DNA from: JAUSIF01 sp036556265
GTDB lineage: Bacteria > Pseudomonadota > Alphaproteobacteria > Rhizobiales > Xanthobacteraceae
Length of the DNA: 19,014 bases
NCBI GenBank assembly: GCA_036556265.1
Contig: DATBJU010000192.1
Location: 1-19,014 of the forward strand
Direction: 5' to 3'
The notes under the pieces were generated by a model, which saw only the letters and a list, made by a program, of their open reading frames with translations, did not search any database and had not been told where the DNA came from. Position 1 is the stretch's first letter, and each line of letters begins with the position of its first letter. Below, one piece after another: positions 1 to 6,991 of the stretch. Made by a program: the position numbers and the translations under genes.

Positions 1-160
1 TCGGACCGGAAAGGACGCCCGGCTACAGTGAATGGCAGGCTGCGCAGAGCCGATACGCTTGTGAGCCGCGGGTGACCGCTTCGTCGGGACTCTGTGCGGC
101 CGAGGGTACGGCGAGGGCGACGGACACCCCGGCCGCGATACTCAAAATCATCTTGCGCAT
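1..160 (-). pseudogene. c-type cytochrome, N-terminal part, interrupted by an in-frame amber codon
   Basis: Reading leftward from the ATG at 158-160, the frame gives a 45-residue product: a Sec signal peptide (MRKMILSIAAGVSVALA, with likely cleavage after PSAAQ) and then a haem-attachment motif CAACH at residues 39-43. The frame hits TAG at 23-25, two codons after the haem His. Beyond the stop the same frame continues as PGVLSGP to the window edge. That resembles the usual continuation of small class I cytochromes, where CAACHSL is followed by a polar residue, then PG, then a [TS]GPSL-like segment. A purine-rich AGGAG sits about 8 bases before the start. An intact protein would be exported and bind haem c in the periplasm, with the Met ligand beyond the edge. 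I read it as a nonsense-interrupted cytochrome gene; a sequencing or assembly error at one base is the main alternative. Confidence 0.6.
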
Positions 161-263
161 TGCTTTGCTCCTGTCCTGCCGGGCAGCCGAGCCGGAGGCC
201 GCGCGGACGGCGGCTCCCAACTCGTCTTGCCGAATGAGAAAGCGGCCCCGCGGTCGCGAGGCG

Positions 264-638
264 CTACAGGGAGAAAGGAGTTCGTGGTGGCGTCGGATCG
301 GGAGCAAAGGATCGCCCCGATGGCGAGCGATCGCCCGTCCGCGTTGGCGCTTCGCCAAGCGCTGCGGCCAATCCCAACGCTTCGTCCGGCGCGACGAATT
401 GCGCGGTACTGATGCAGACGAACGCGCACGCGTTCACTTTTGCATTGCGATCGTAGCAGTCGCAGTCCGGGGCTCCCATGTTCGCGCAGGCGCCGGATTC
501 AAGCGCCATCGCAGTCGCAGGCACGGCAAGCGCGGCCGGAGACAGCGCTACCCAGATCGCGAGAAGGAAGGCAGGTGCCCGACTGCCAGTTCGCCGGTCC
601 ATGGCAGGACGATAGTGCGGAAGCGCCAATAACGGCAT
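264..638 (-). CDS. small exported protein with conserved-looking cysteines, function unknown
   Basis: This 124-residue frame starts at ATG 636-638, preceded by AGAAG four bases upstream. An internal ATG at 600-602 would give 112 residues but has no visible ribosome binding site. A basic stretch (MDRRTGSR) leads into a hydrophobic segment (APAFLLAIWVALSPAALAV) that looks like a signal peptide. The mature part carries five cysteines within about 25 residues (near 51, 59, 61, 71 and 75 in the long form), including a CDCY motif and an ACAFVC motif. The tail is rich in Pro, Arg and Ser and looks disordered. I do not recognise the family. The clustered cysteines suggest metal binding or disulphides in the periplasm, but that is inference. 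It lies downstream of parE on the same strand (38-bp gap) and about 100 bp upstream of the cytochrome fragment. It could be a spurious frame, although the signal peptide makes that less likely. Confidence 0.55.
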   Translation of the reverse strand: MPLLALPHYRPAMDRRTGSRAPAFLLAIWVALSPAALAVPATAMALESGACANMGAPDCDCYDRNAKVNACAFVCISTAQFVAPDEALGLAAALGEAPTRTGDRSPSGRSFAPDPTPPRTPFSL

Positions 639-676
639 CAAACTTCTGTCATCCGGGAGCGACAAGCCGGCACGGA

Positions 677-2803
677 CTAGATGTCCAGTTCCTTCGCAAA
701 TTCCGCGTTCTCGGTAATGAACTGAAACCGCGCCTCGGGCTTGTTGCCCATGAGCCGCTCGACAGTCTTCGTGGTCGCGGCCTTGAGCGCGTCCTTCACC
801 GTCACGCGGAGCAACGTCCGCGTCTTCGGGTGCATGGTGTCCTTCAGTTGCGACGGTAGCATCTCGCCCAATCCCTTGAAGCGGCCGACCTCGATGTTCT
901 TCTTGCCCTTGAACACCGTCTTCAGCAGCTCCGCCCTGTGCTTGTCGTCGCGCGCATAGACCGTCGTCCCTCCGTAGGTGAGCCGGTAGAGCGGGGGCAC
1001 GGCGAGATAGAGATGCTTGTTCTCGATCAGCTTCGGCGTCTCGCGATAGAAGAAGGTGATGAGGAGTGAGGCGATGTGGGCCCCGTCCACGTCGGCGTCC
1101 GTCATCACGATCACTTTGTCGTAGCGGAGTGCCTCGTCGCGATAGTGCGTGCCCGTTCCGCAGCCGAGCGCAAGCACGAGATCGGCGAGCTGCTGGTTCG
1201 AGGCGAGCTTGTCGCGGCCCGCGCTCGCGACGTTGAGGATCTTGCCGCGCAACGGCAACACGGCCTGCGTCTGCCGGTCGCGCGCCTGCTTGGCCGAACC
1301 GCCCGCCGAGTCTCCCTCGACGATGAAGATCTCCGATCCAGCGGCGGACCCGTTTGAACAATCCGCGAGCTTGCCCGGTAGCCTGAGCTTCCGCACCGCG
1401 GACTTGCGCGCGATGTCTTTCTCCTGGCGGCGACGGATGCGCTCCTCTGCCCGCTCGGTCACCCAGTCGACGAGCTTGTTCGCCTGCACCGGATTGCCGG
1501 CGAGCCAGTGCTCGAACGCGTCGCCAACCGCGGACTCGACCAGGCGCGCGGCTTCCGCATTCGCCAGGCGATCCTTGGTCTGACCCTGGAATTCCGGGTC
1601 GCGGATGAACACGGAAAGCATCGCCGCGCCGCCCGTGACCGCATCATCGGCGGTGATCACGCTCGCGCGTTTGTTGCCGACGCGATCAGCATGCGCCTTC
1701 AGGCCGCGCACGAGCGCTGTGCGCAGGCCGCTTTCGTGCGTTCCGCCCTCGGGAGTGGGAATTGTGTTGCAATAGGAATTCAGGAACCCGTCGTCGTCGG
1801 CAACCCACGCGATCGCCCATTCCGCCTTGCCGAGGCCGTTCTTTTCCGCGGCACCGGTGAACAGGTCGGGATGCACGAGCGTTCTGCCTTCGATTTCCTG
1901 AGTGAGATAGTCGCGCAGTCCATTCTCGAAGTGGAACGTCTCCTTCTCGGGAACATCTTCGAGGCCCTTCAGCAGCGACTTGTCGCACGACCAGCGGATC
2001 TCGACTCCGCCGAACAGATATGCCTTCGCCTTGGTCATGCGGAACACACGTGCAGCCTTGAACGCGGCACCCTCGCCGAAGATCTGCGGATCGGGCTTGA
2101 GTCGCACCCGAGTGCCGCGGCGCTTGACGCCTTTCTGCACGAGCTTCACGGGACCCGTCGGCACGCCACGCTTGTAGGTCTGCCGGTAGAGGTTTCCCTC
2201 CCGCGAGACCTCGACCTCGAGCACCTCCGAGAGCGCGTTTGCGACCGACACGCCCACTCCGTGCAGGCCGCCGGAGGTCTCGTAGACCTCATGATGGAAT
2301 TTCCCGCCGGCGTGCAGCGTCGTCATGATCACTTCGAGCGCGGACTTCTTCTTGAATTTGGGGTGCTCCTCCACGGGAATGCCGCGGCCGTTGTCGAGGA
2401 CGGAGACGAAGCCGTCGGCGGTCATGTTGACCTCGATGAAGCTCGCCTGACCCGCCACCGCCTCGTCCATGGCGTTGTCCATGACTTCGGCGAACAGGTG
2501 GTGCAGCGCGCGCTCGTCCGTGCCGCCGACGTACATGCCGGGACGGCGGCGGACCGGCTCCAGTCCCTCCAGAACCTCGATGTGCTCGGCGGTGTAATCG
2601 CCTCGCCGAGCCGGCTTGGCGCCCTTTGCGCCCCGGCCTTTCGCCGCGCGCGCCGATCCTTCGAACAGGTCCGCCTGCTTCTTGTCCGTCTTTGCCGACT
2701 TCTCCTTGCCGCCCCCGCGCGCGGCCTTGGACTTCTTCACCGACTTCTTCGAGCCTTTAGCGGCGTAGCGGCGAGGGGACATGCGCGTTCTTTGCTTCGG
2801 CAT
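677..2803 (-). CDS. parE: DNA topoisomerase IV subunit B (ParE)
   Basis: This 708-residue protein is the ATPase subunit of topoisomerase IV. With ParC it decatenates daughter chromosomes and relaxes supercoils in the cytoplasm. The GHKL ATPase domain is clear: EVMDNAMDEA near 106-115 supplies the Mg-binding Asn, followed by DNGRGIP (137-143) and LHAGGKF (163-169). The transducer contains a QTK motif at 408-410. The TOPRIM domain has EGDSAGG (496-502) and the metal-binding Asp cluster in MTDADVDG (567-574). The C-terminus ends FAKELDI, as is usual for ParE, and the protein lacks the insert and length of GyrB. The first ~65 residues form a Lys/Arg/Gly/Ala-rich, low-complexity extension absent from E. 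coli ParE, which begins close to the LEPVRRRPGMY motif. A second ATG at 2780-2782 (MSPRRY) is an alternative start. ParC is not in the window. Confidence 0.96.
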   Translation of the reverse strand: MPKQRTRMSPRRYAAKGSKKSVKKSKAARGGGKEKSAKTDKKQADLFEGSARAAKGRGAKGAKPARRGDYTAEHIEVLEGLEPVRRRPGMYVGGTDERALHHLFAEVMDNAMDEAVAGQASFIEVNMTADGFVSVLDNGRGIPVEEHPKFKKKSALEVIMTTLHAGGKFHHEVYETSGGLHGVGVSVANALSEVLEVEVSREGNLYRQTYKRGVPTGPVKLVQKGVKRRGTRVRLKPDPQIFGEGAAFKAARVFRMTKAKAYLFGGVEIRWSCDKSLLKGLEDVPEKETFHFENGLRDYLTQEIEGRTLVHPDLFTGAAEKNGLGKAEWAIAWVADDDGFLNSYCNTIPTPEGGTHESGLRTALVRGLKAHADRVGNKRASVITADDAVTGGAAMLSVFIRDPEFQGQTKDRLANAEAARLVESAVGDAFEHWLAGNPVQANKLVDWVTERAEERIRRRQEKDIARKSAVRKLRLPGKLADCSNGSAAGSEIFIVEGDSAGGSAKQARDRQTQAVLPLRGKILNVASAGRDKLASNQQLADLVLALGCGTGTHYRDEALRYDKVIVMTDADVDGAHIASLLITFFYRETPKLIENKHLYLAVPPLYRLTYGGTTVYARDDKHRAELLKTVFKGKKNIEVGRFKGLGEMLPSQLKDTMHPKTRTLLRVTVKDALKAATTKTVERLMGNKPEARFQFITENAEFAKELDI

Positions 2804-2874
2804 CCGTTTCGAATCAGTGTGCGGCGATCATGCCACGGCGAGGCAGCGATCTGAATCATTTCGGCCCAAACGAG

Positions 2875-2897
2875 ATCGCCGGGCTGGGCCCGGCGAT
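2875..2897. repeat. perfect 10-bp inverted repeat, candidate terminator or REP-like hairpin
   Basis: ATCGCCGGGC at 2875-2884 and GCCCGGCGAT at 2888-2897 are exact reverse complements around a TGG loop. The element lies in the 123-bp gap between the small minus-strand gene ending at 2927 and the start of parE at 2803. Read on the minus strand, the hairpin is followed by only a short T run (CTCGTTTGGG), so if it terminates transcription it is a weak intrinsic terminator. Its composition also resembles the palindromic repeats found elsewhere in this window. Confidence 0.5.
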
Positions 2898-2926
2898 GAC
2901 ACGCAGATCGCGGCCATATCGTGACG

Positions 2927-3226
2927 TCAGGCGGCTCGCGTCCCGGTAAACGGGAAACTTCCAAACATCGCGGTCGCGGCCTTGCCCGAAATCTTGTCGC
3001 CGCTCACTTCCGCGGTGAAGTCCAGGTCCATCGGCATCGGGTTCGTGATCGAGACCTTCCACGAGAGCTGATCGCCGCTCGCTTTGCCTTCGGCGATCTC
3101 GGTAGAGGCTGACCCCTCCGACTGCGTGCCCGTGAGGGCGCCGCCTTCGGTCTTCAAGACGAGCGTCGTGTTGCGGGTGCCCATCGGCGTTTCGATTGCA
3201 ATATTCCAGGTGCCGTCAGCGGCCAT
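2927..3226 (-). CDS. small conserved-looking soluble protein, unknown function
   Basis: This 99-residue protein starts at ATG 3224-3226, with GGAG about 9 bases upstream; the open frame extends further 5' but has no better start. There is no signal peptide or membrane segment. The sequence alternates short hydrophobic strands and polar turns (WNIAIETPMG, LVLKTEGGALTGT, KASGDQLSWKVSI, LDFTAEVSGDKISG, FPFTGTRA). This suggests an all-beta barrel or sheet, like small lipocalin-like or TIGR-type proteins in which a ligand or substrate lines a barrel. I recall similar small proteins in Bradyrhizobium-like genomes but no assigned function. It is transcribed divergently from speB across a 100-bp gap and lies upstream of parE on the same strand, separated by a strong hairpin, so co-transcription with parE is uncertain. 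Confidence 0.8.
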   Translation of the reverse strand: MAADGTWNIAIETPMGTRNTTLVLKTEGGALTGTQSEGSASTEIAEGKASGDQLSWKVSITNPMPMDLDFTAEVSGDKISGKAATAMFGSFPFTGTRAA

Positions 3227-3326
3227 GATCGCGGCTCCGTGTTGGCTTTTCGACGTAAGCTTATCGCGGCGCCCGCCTTCCAGCAATCGGATGCGTTGTC
3301 TGGTAGAACGCCGGCGAGGATTTGGG

Positions 3327-4277
3327 ATGGCCGACCGTCCGACCGACAACGCGTTTACAGGCGACCTCTACGGCGGCGCCCAGGAGCCGACCTATTCGGG
3401 TGCGCTCTCCTTTATGCGCCGGCGCTATACGCGCGAGCTCAAGGGCGTCGATGTCGCGGTCTGGGGCATCCCGTTCGATTCCGCGACCTCAAACCGCCCC
3501 GGCGCGCGCTTCGGACCGCAGGCGATCCGCCGCGCCTCCGCAATCCTCGACGGCGATCCCCAATACCCCTTCGGGTTCGATCCTTTCGAGAAGCTCGCCG
3601 TGGTCGACTGGGGCGATTGCGGCATCGACCACGGGCGCGTCGATCTGGTACCGCGGGCGATCGAGACACAGGCCGCGCAGATTCTCGGCGCCGGGCCTCT
3701 GCTCCTGACGTTGGGCGGCGACCATTCGGCCACCTTTTCGCTCCTCAAGACTCACGTCGCGAAGTACGGCCGCCTTGCGCTCGTGCAGTTCGACGCGCAC
3801 CAGGACACCTGGAATCCGGATCCCGCGCGCATCGACCATGGCTCGTTTGTCGCGCGCGCAGTGGACGAAAAGCTGATCGACCCCGAGCACTCGATCCAGG
3901 TCGGTGTTCGCACCCAGGCGCCGGCCGACCACGGTATCGAGATCATTCATGGCCATGAGATCCAGGTGCTCGGGGTCGAGAGTGTGATCGAAAGGATTGT
4001 CGCGCGCGTGAAGAACGCTCGCACGTATCTGACCTTCGACATCGACGTACTGGACCCGGCCTTTGCGCCGGGCACCGGCACACCCGTCGCGGGCGGCATG
4101 ACCACACGTGAAGCCATGATGGCCCTGCGCGCACTCGGCCCGCTCGACATCGTCGGCATGGATGTAATGGAGGTCGCGCCGCCTTACGACCACGCCGACA
4201 TCACTGCGCTCGCGGGAGCGACCATGGCGATGATGATGGTGGGATTGATTGCGGAGAAGCGGCGCAAGGCGGTTTGA
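3327..4277 (+). CDS. speB: agmatinase-type ureohydrolase
   Basis: This 316-residue member of the arginase/agmatinase family is a binuclear Mn2+ enzyme that would hydrolyse agmatine to putrescine and urea. The three metal-binding signatures are present: GGDHS (130-134), DAHQD (156-160) and DIDVLDP with Asp238 and Asp240. RPGARFGP (57-64) and the C-terminal MEVAPPYD (281-288) segment are also typical. The DAHQD motif has Gln where DAHTD or DAHCD is commoner; the metal ligands themselves are kept. The start at ATG 3327 is chosen because GAGGA lies six bases upstream and the protein then begins like other agmatinases (MADRPTDNAFTGDLYG). No arginine decarboxylase lies nearby, so the agmatine source is unknown. 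Related guanidino hydrolases such as guanidinobutyrase share all these motifs, so the exact substrate is inferred. Confidence 0.86.
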   Translation: MADRPTDNAFTGDLYGGAQEPTYSGALSFMRRRYTRELKGVDVAVWGIPFDSATSNRPGARFGPQAIRRASAILDGDPQYPFGFDPFEKLAVVDWGDCGIDHGRVDLVPRAIETQAAQILGAGPLLLTLGGDHSATFSLLKTHVAKYGRLALVQFDAHQDTWNPDPARIDHGSFVARAVDEKLIDPEHSIQVGVRTQAPADHGIEIIHGHEIQVLGVESVIERIVARVKNARTYLTFDIDVLDPAFAPGTGTPVAGGMTTREAMMALRALGPLDIVGMDVMEVAPPYDHADITALAGATMAMMMVGLIAEKRRKAV

Positions 4278-4338
4278 TCTCGCGCAAAGCCGCGGATGCG
4301 TGGCACCGGGCAAGGTCAGTAGACTACGAAGGGTAACC

Positions 4339-4343
4339 GGAGG
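4339..4343 (+). promoter_or_regulatory. strong Shine-Dalgarno (GGAGG) pointing to an ATC codon upstream of the P-ATPase
   Basis: GGAGG ends six bases before ATC at 4350-4352, which is in frame with the P-ATPase and 15 codons upstream of its first ATG (4395). The in-frame codons read (I)DQDDAYWSRPADDL before the ATG, which resembles the N-terminal helix expected for this ATPase class. The ATG at 4395 has only GGAG at 4372-4375, about 19 bases away. The true start may therefore be the ATC or a mutated ATG. Confidence 0.5.
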
Positions 4344-4394
4344 CCTGCCATCGATCAGGACGACGCATATTGGAGTCGGCCGGCTGACGACCTG

Positions 4395-6929
4395 ATGGCC
4401 GCCCTTCAGACGAGCATCCAAGGCCTTTCGGCCGCGGCCGCCCGCGACCGCCTCGAACTTCATGGCCCGAACACGGCGGAAGACCGGCCGGAAACTACCG
4501 CGCTGCGCCTGTTGCTTCGTCAGTTCGAGAGCCCGCTCGTTCTTATCCTCGTGTTCGCGGCTGTGATTTCCCTGGTGCTGCAGGACTGGACCGACGCTGC
4601 GATCATTCTTGCGATTGTGTTCGGCAGCACATTGATGGGCTTCTCACAGGAATACCGTGCTTCGAACGCGATGGCGGCTCTGCGCCGGCGCTTGGCATTG
4701 ACAGTGAAGGTACTTCGCGACGGTCTCGCGCAGACAATACCTGCCGCCGATGTCGTCGTGGGCGATCTCCTTCTGTTGTCGGCCGGAAACCTCGTTCCTG
4801 CAGACGGGATCGTGATCGAGGCGAACGACTTCCTGGTCACCGAGGCGAGCCTTACGGGTGAATCGTTTCCCGTGGAGAAGCGACCTGGAACGGCGCCAGT
4901 CGATGCCGTGCTGACTGCGCGGACCAATTCGGTGTTTCTCGGCACCTCGGTGCGCAGCGGCACCGCCACCGTGGTCGTCGTGAAGACCGGTCGGCAGACG
5001 GTGTTCGGGGGTATCGCGACGACGCTGCAGAAACGTCCGCCGGAGACCGATTTTGCGCGCGGCATCCGCCAGTTCGGCTACTTGCTGCTCCGCGTCATGA
5101 TCGTGATCGTGCTTTTTGCCTTAACAGTCAACGTGCTGCTCGAACGGCCAGCGATTGAATCTCTGCTCTTTTCGGTTGCGCTCGCCGTCGGCCTTTCGCC
5201 CGAACTCCTTCCCGCCATCGTCAGCGTCACCCTCTCAGCGGGCGCGCGCGCAATGGCAGGCCGCGGCGTGATCGTGCGGCGTCTCGAGGCGATCGAGAAT
5301 CTGGGCAGCATGGGCATCCTTTGCGTCGACAAGACTGGCACACTGACAGAAGGCGTTATGGTGTTCAGCGGATCGATGGACGCTGAATGCCGCTCCTCCG
5401 CCGACGTGCAACGTCTTGCTTTCCTCAACGCCGCTTTCGAAACCGGCATTGAGAATCCGTTGGACGCGGCGATTGTTGCCGCCTGTGAGCGCGAGCGGTT
5501 CAGGACTGATGGCTATCGCAAGATTGACGAAATTCCCTACGACTTCCTTCGCAAGCGGCTGACGATTGTGGTCGCGGAACACGACGTTCCTGCAAACCAT
5601 CTGATCGTGACCAAGGGCGCATTCGACAATGTGCTCGCCGTTTGCAGCACCGTCGGTTTCCCTGGCGCTGAGGTGGCCCTCGATGCGGCACGTCGCAAAC
5701 GCTTGGCTGCGTATTTTCGCGAGAAGGGGGCGGAAGGTCTTCGCGTGCTTGGGATCGCGAGCAAGCGCGTCCCTGCCAAGGCCCACTATGGACACGACGA
5801 CGAAGCCGAGATGGTGTTTGCCGGCTTTCTCTTGTTCTCCGATCCGTTGAAGCGCGGCATCGAAGGCACGGTCCGCGACCTCGCGGCGCTCGGCGTCCGG
5901 ATCAAGATCGTCAGCGGCGACAATCGTTATGTTACGGCGCACGTCGCGGAAGCAATCGGACTGGATTCGGCGACGCTGCTGACCGGCCAGCAGGTCGCGA
6001 ACATGCGCGATGAGGCCCTCTGGCACCGTGCATCGCGCACGGACTTGTTCGCAGAGGTCGATCCACAGCAAAAGGAGCGGATCGTCCGCGCGCTGCGGCG
6101 GAGCGGCCACGCCGTCGGCTATCTCGGTGATGGCATCAACGATGCGCCGGCGCTGCACGCTGCCGACGTGGGCATTTCGGTGGACCAGGCGGTCGACGTC
6201 GCACGCGAGAGCGCCGAAATCGTGCTGTTGCGGCCGGACCTCGATGTCCTGCGCCGCGGCGTCGAAGATGGCCGGCGTACTTTCGCCAACACGCTGAAGT
6301 ACATCCGTATTACGCTCAGCGCCAACTTCGGCAACATGGTGAGCATGGCGTTGGCCACGCCGCTGCTTCCGTTCCTTCCGCTACTGGCAAAGCAGATCCT
6401 CCTCAACAATTTCCTCTCCGATTTGCCGTCGATGGCGATTTCGGCGGACCATGTCGACAGCGACAGCGTCGCGAAGGCCCAGCGATGGCGTATCGGGGAA
6501 CTGCAACGCTTCATGATCACCTTCGGGTTGATCAGCACCGCCTTCGATCTGCTGACTTTTGCGGTTCTCCTCTATGGTTTCGGCGTCGACGAAGCGACGT
6601 TCCAGACCGCGTGGTTCGTTCTTTCGCTGCTCACCGAGCTTGCCGTCGTGCTTGTCCTGCGCACGCAGCAGCCGGCTTTGCGCAGTAGACCGAGTAGCTT
6701 GCTGCTGGGATCGACCGTCGTCGTCAGCACGGTCGCGCTCGCAGTGCCGTACCTCGGCGCCGTGACAACGGCATTCGGTTTCGTCGCCTTGTCCGGGCCG
6801 GTTCTCGCTTCGATCATCTTGATTGTCGTTGGCTACGTGGCGGCGACGGAATTGGCGAAGCTCAAGGTTTCGCGGGGCCGCCGCCTGCCTCGCAGGAGCC
6901 GGGGCGGGGGCCGTCCGCGCGCGCGGTGA
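4395..6929 (+). CDS. mgtA: P-type cation ATPase, magnesium-translocating (P3B) type
   Basis: This inner-membrane P-type ATPase has 844 residues from the first ATG and probably 859 if translation begins at the in-frame ATC at 4350. The actuator loop has LTGES (153-157). The phosphorylation site is DKTGTLTEG, with Asp312 as the phospho-acceptor. The hinge GDGINDAPA starts near 578. GLSPELLPAIVSVTL (266-280), in the fourth membrane helix, matches the P3B/MgtA pattern better than Ca2+ or Na+/K+ pumps. Two membrane helices precede the actuator, two follow it, and a C-terminal group includes NNFLSDLPSMAISADHVD. It would import Mg2+ with ATP. The C-terminus ends in an Arg-rich tail (residues ~825-844). 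It is shorter than E. coli MgtA (about 900 residues). No regulator or Mg-responsive leader was recognised in the 117 bp upstream. Substrate assignment is by family. Confidence 0.82.
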   Translation: MAALQTSIQGLSAAAARDRLELHGPNTAEDRPETTALRLLLRQFESPLVLILVFAAVISLVLQDWTDAAIILAIVFGSTLMGFSQEYRASNAMAALRRRLALTVKVLRDGLAQTIPAADVVVGDLLLLSAGNLVPADGIVIEANDFLVTEASLTGESFPVEKRPGTAPVDAVLTARTNSVFLGTSVRSGTATVVVVKTGRQTVFGGIATTLQKRPPETDFARGIRQFGYLLLRVMIVIVLFALTVNVLLERPAIESLLFSVALAVGLSPELLPAIVSVTLSAGARAMAGRGVIVRRLEAIENLGSMGILCVDKTGTLTEGVMVFSGSMDAECRSSADVQRLAFLNAAFETGIENPLDAAIVAACERERFRTDGYRKIDEIPYDFLRKRLTIVVAEHDVPANHLIVTKGAFDNVLAVCSTVGFPGAEVALDAARRKRLAAYFREKGAEGLRVLGIASKRVPAKAHYGHDDEAEMVFAGFLLFSDPLKRGIEGTVRDLAALGVRIKIVSGDNRYVTAHVAEAIGLDSATLLTGQQVANMRDEALWHRASRTDLFAEVDPQQKERIVRALRRSGHAVGYLGDGINDAPALHAADVGISVDQAVDVARESAEIVLLRPDLDVLRRGVEDGRRTFANTLKYIRITLSANFGNMVSMALATPLLPFLPLLAKQILLNNFLSDLPSMAISADHVDSDSVAKAQRWRIGELQRFMITFGLISTAFDLLTFAVLLYGFGVDEATFQTAWFVLSLLTELAVVLVLRTQQPALRSRPSSLLLGSTVVVSTVALAVPYLGAVTTAFGFVALSGPVLASIILIVVGYVAATELAKLKVSRGRRLPRRSRGGGRPRAR

Positions 6930-6966
6930 CCGCCCGCGCCTTCCTTGCGTCGCTCGTTTGCTGTAT

Positions 6967-6987
6967 GCCTCCGCCCCCGCAGGAGGC
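6967..6987 (+). promoter_or_regulatory. hairpin covering the argC Shine-Dalgarno
   Basis: GCCTCC at 6967-6972 is the exact reverse complement of GGAGGC at 6982-6987, with a 9-base loop. The right arm contains the AGGAGG ribosome binding site of argC, whose ATG is at 6992. In mRNA the pairing would hide the ribosome binding site. Six G/C-rich pairs could also arise by chance in such DNA. Confidence 0.35.
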
Positions 6988-6991
6988 GGCA

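Noticed and set aside
72..632. A 186-codon plus-strand open frame over the left-end genes
   Set aside because: Its translation is Arg/Ser-rich without motifs and lies opposite two signal peptides and a CxxCH motif on the minus strand.
677..1361. Extension of the small exported protein's frame upstream through parE on the same strand
   Set aside because: Residues upstream of 638 are the shifted reading of parE; only the signal-peptide-containing 3' part looks like a protein.
1508..2854. A 448-codon plus-strand open frame opposite parE
   Set aside because: It is antisense to clear ParE motifs, has no domain resemblance, and arises from GC-rich codon bias in the true frame.
4278..4338. A possible Mg-sensing leader or riboswitch ahead of the P-ATPase
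   Set aside because: The leader is short and I could find no strong stem, terminator or known M-box or mgtA leader features.
6926..6991. GTG at 6926 as the argC start, overlapping the ATPase stop
   Set aside because: The added residues do not resemble ArgC, while ATG 6992 has an ideal AGGAGG; the overlap appears fortuitous.
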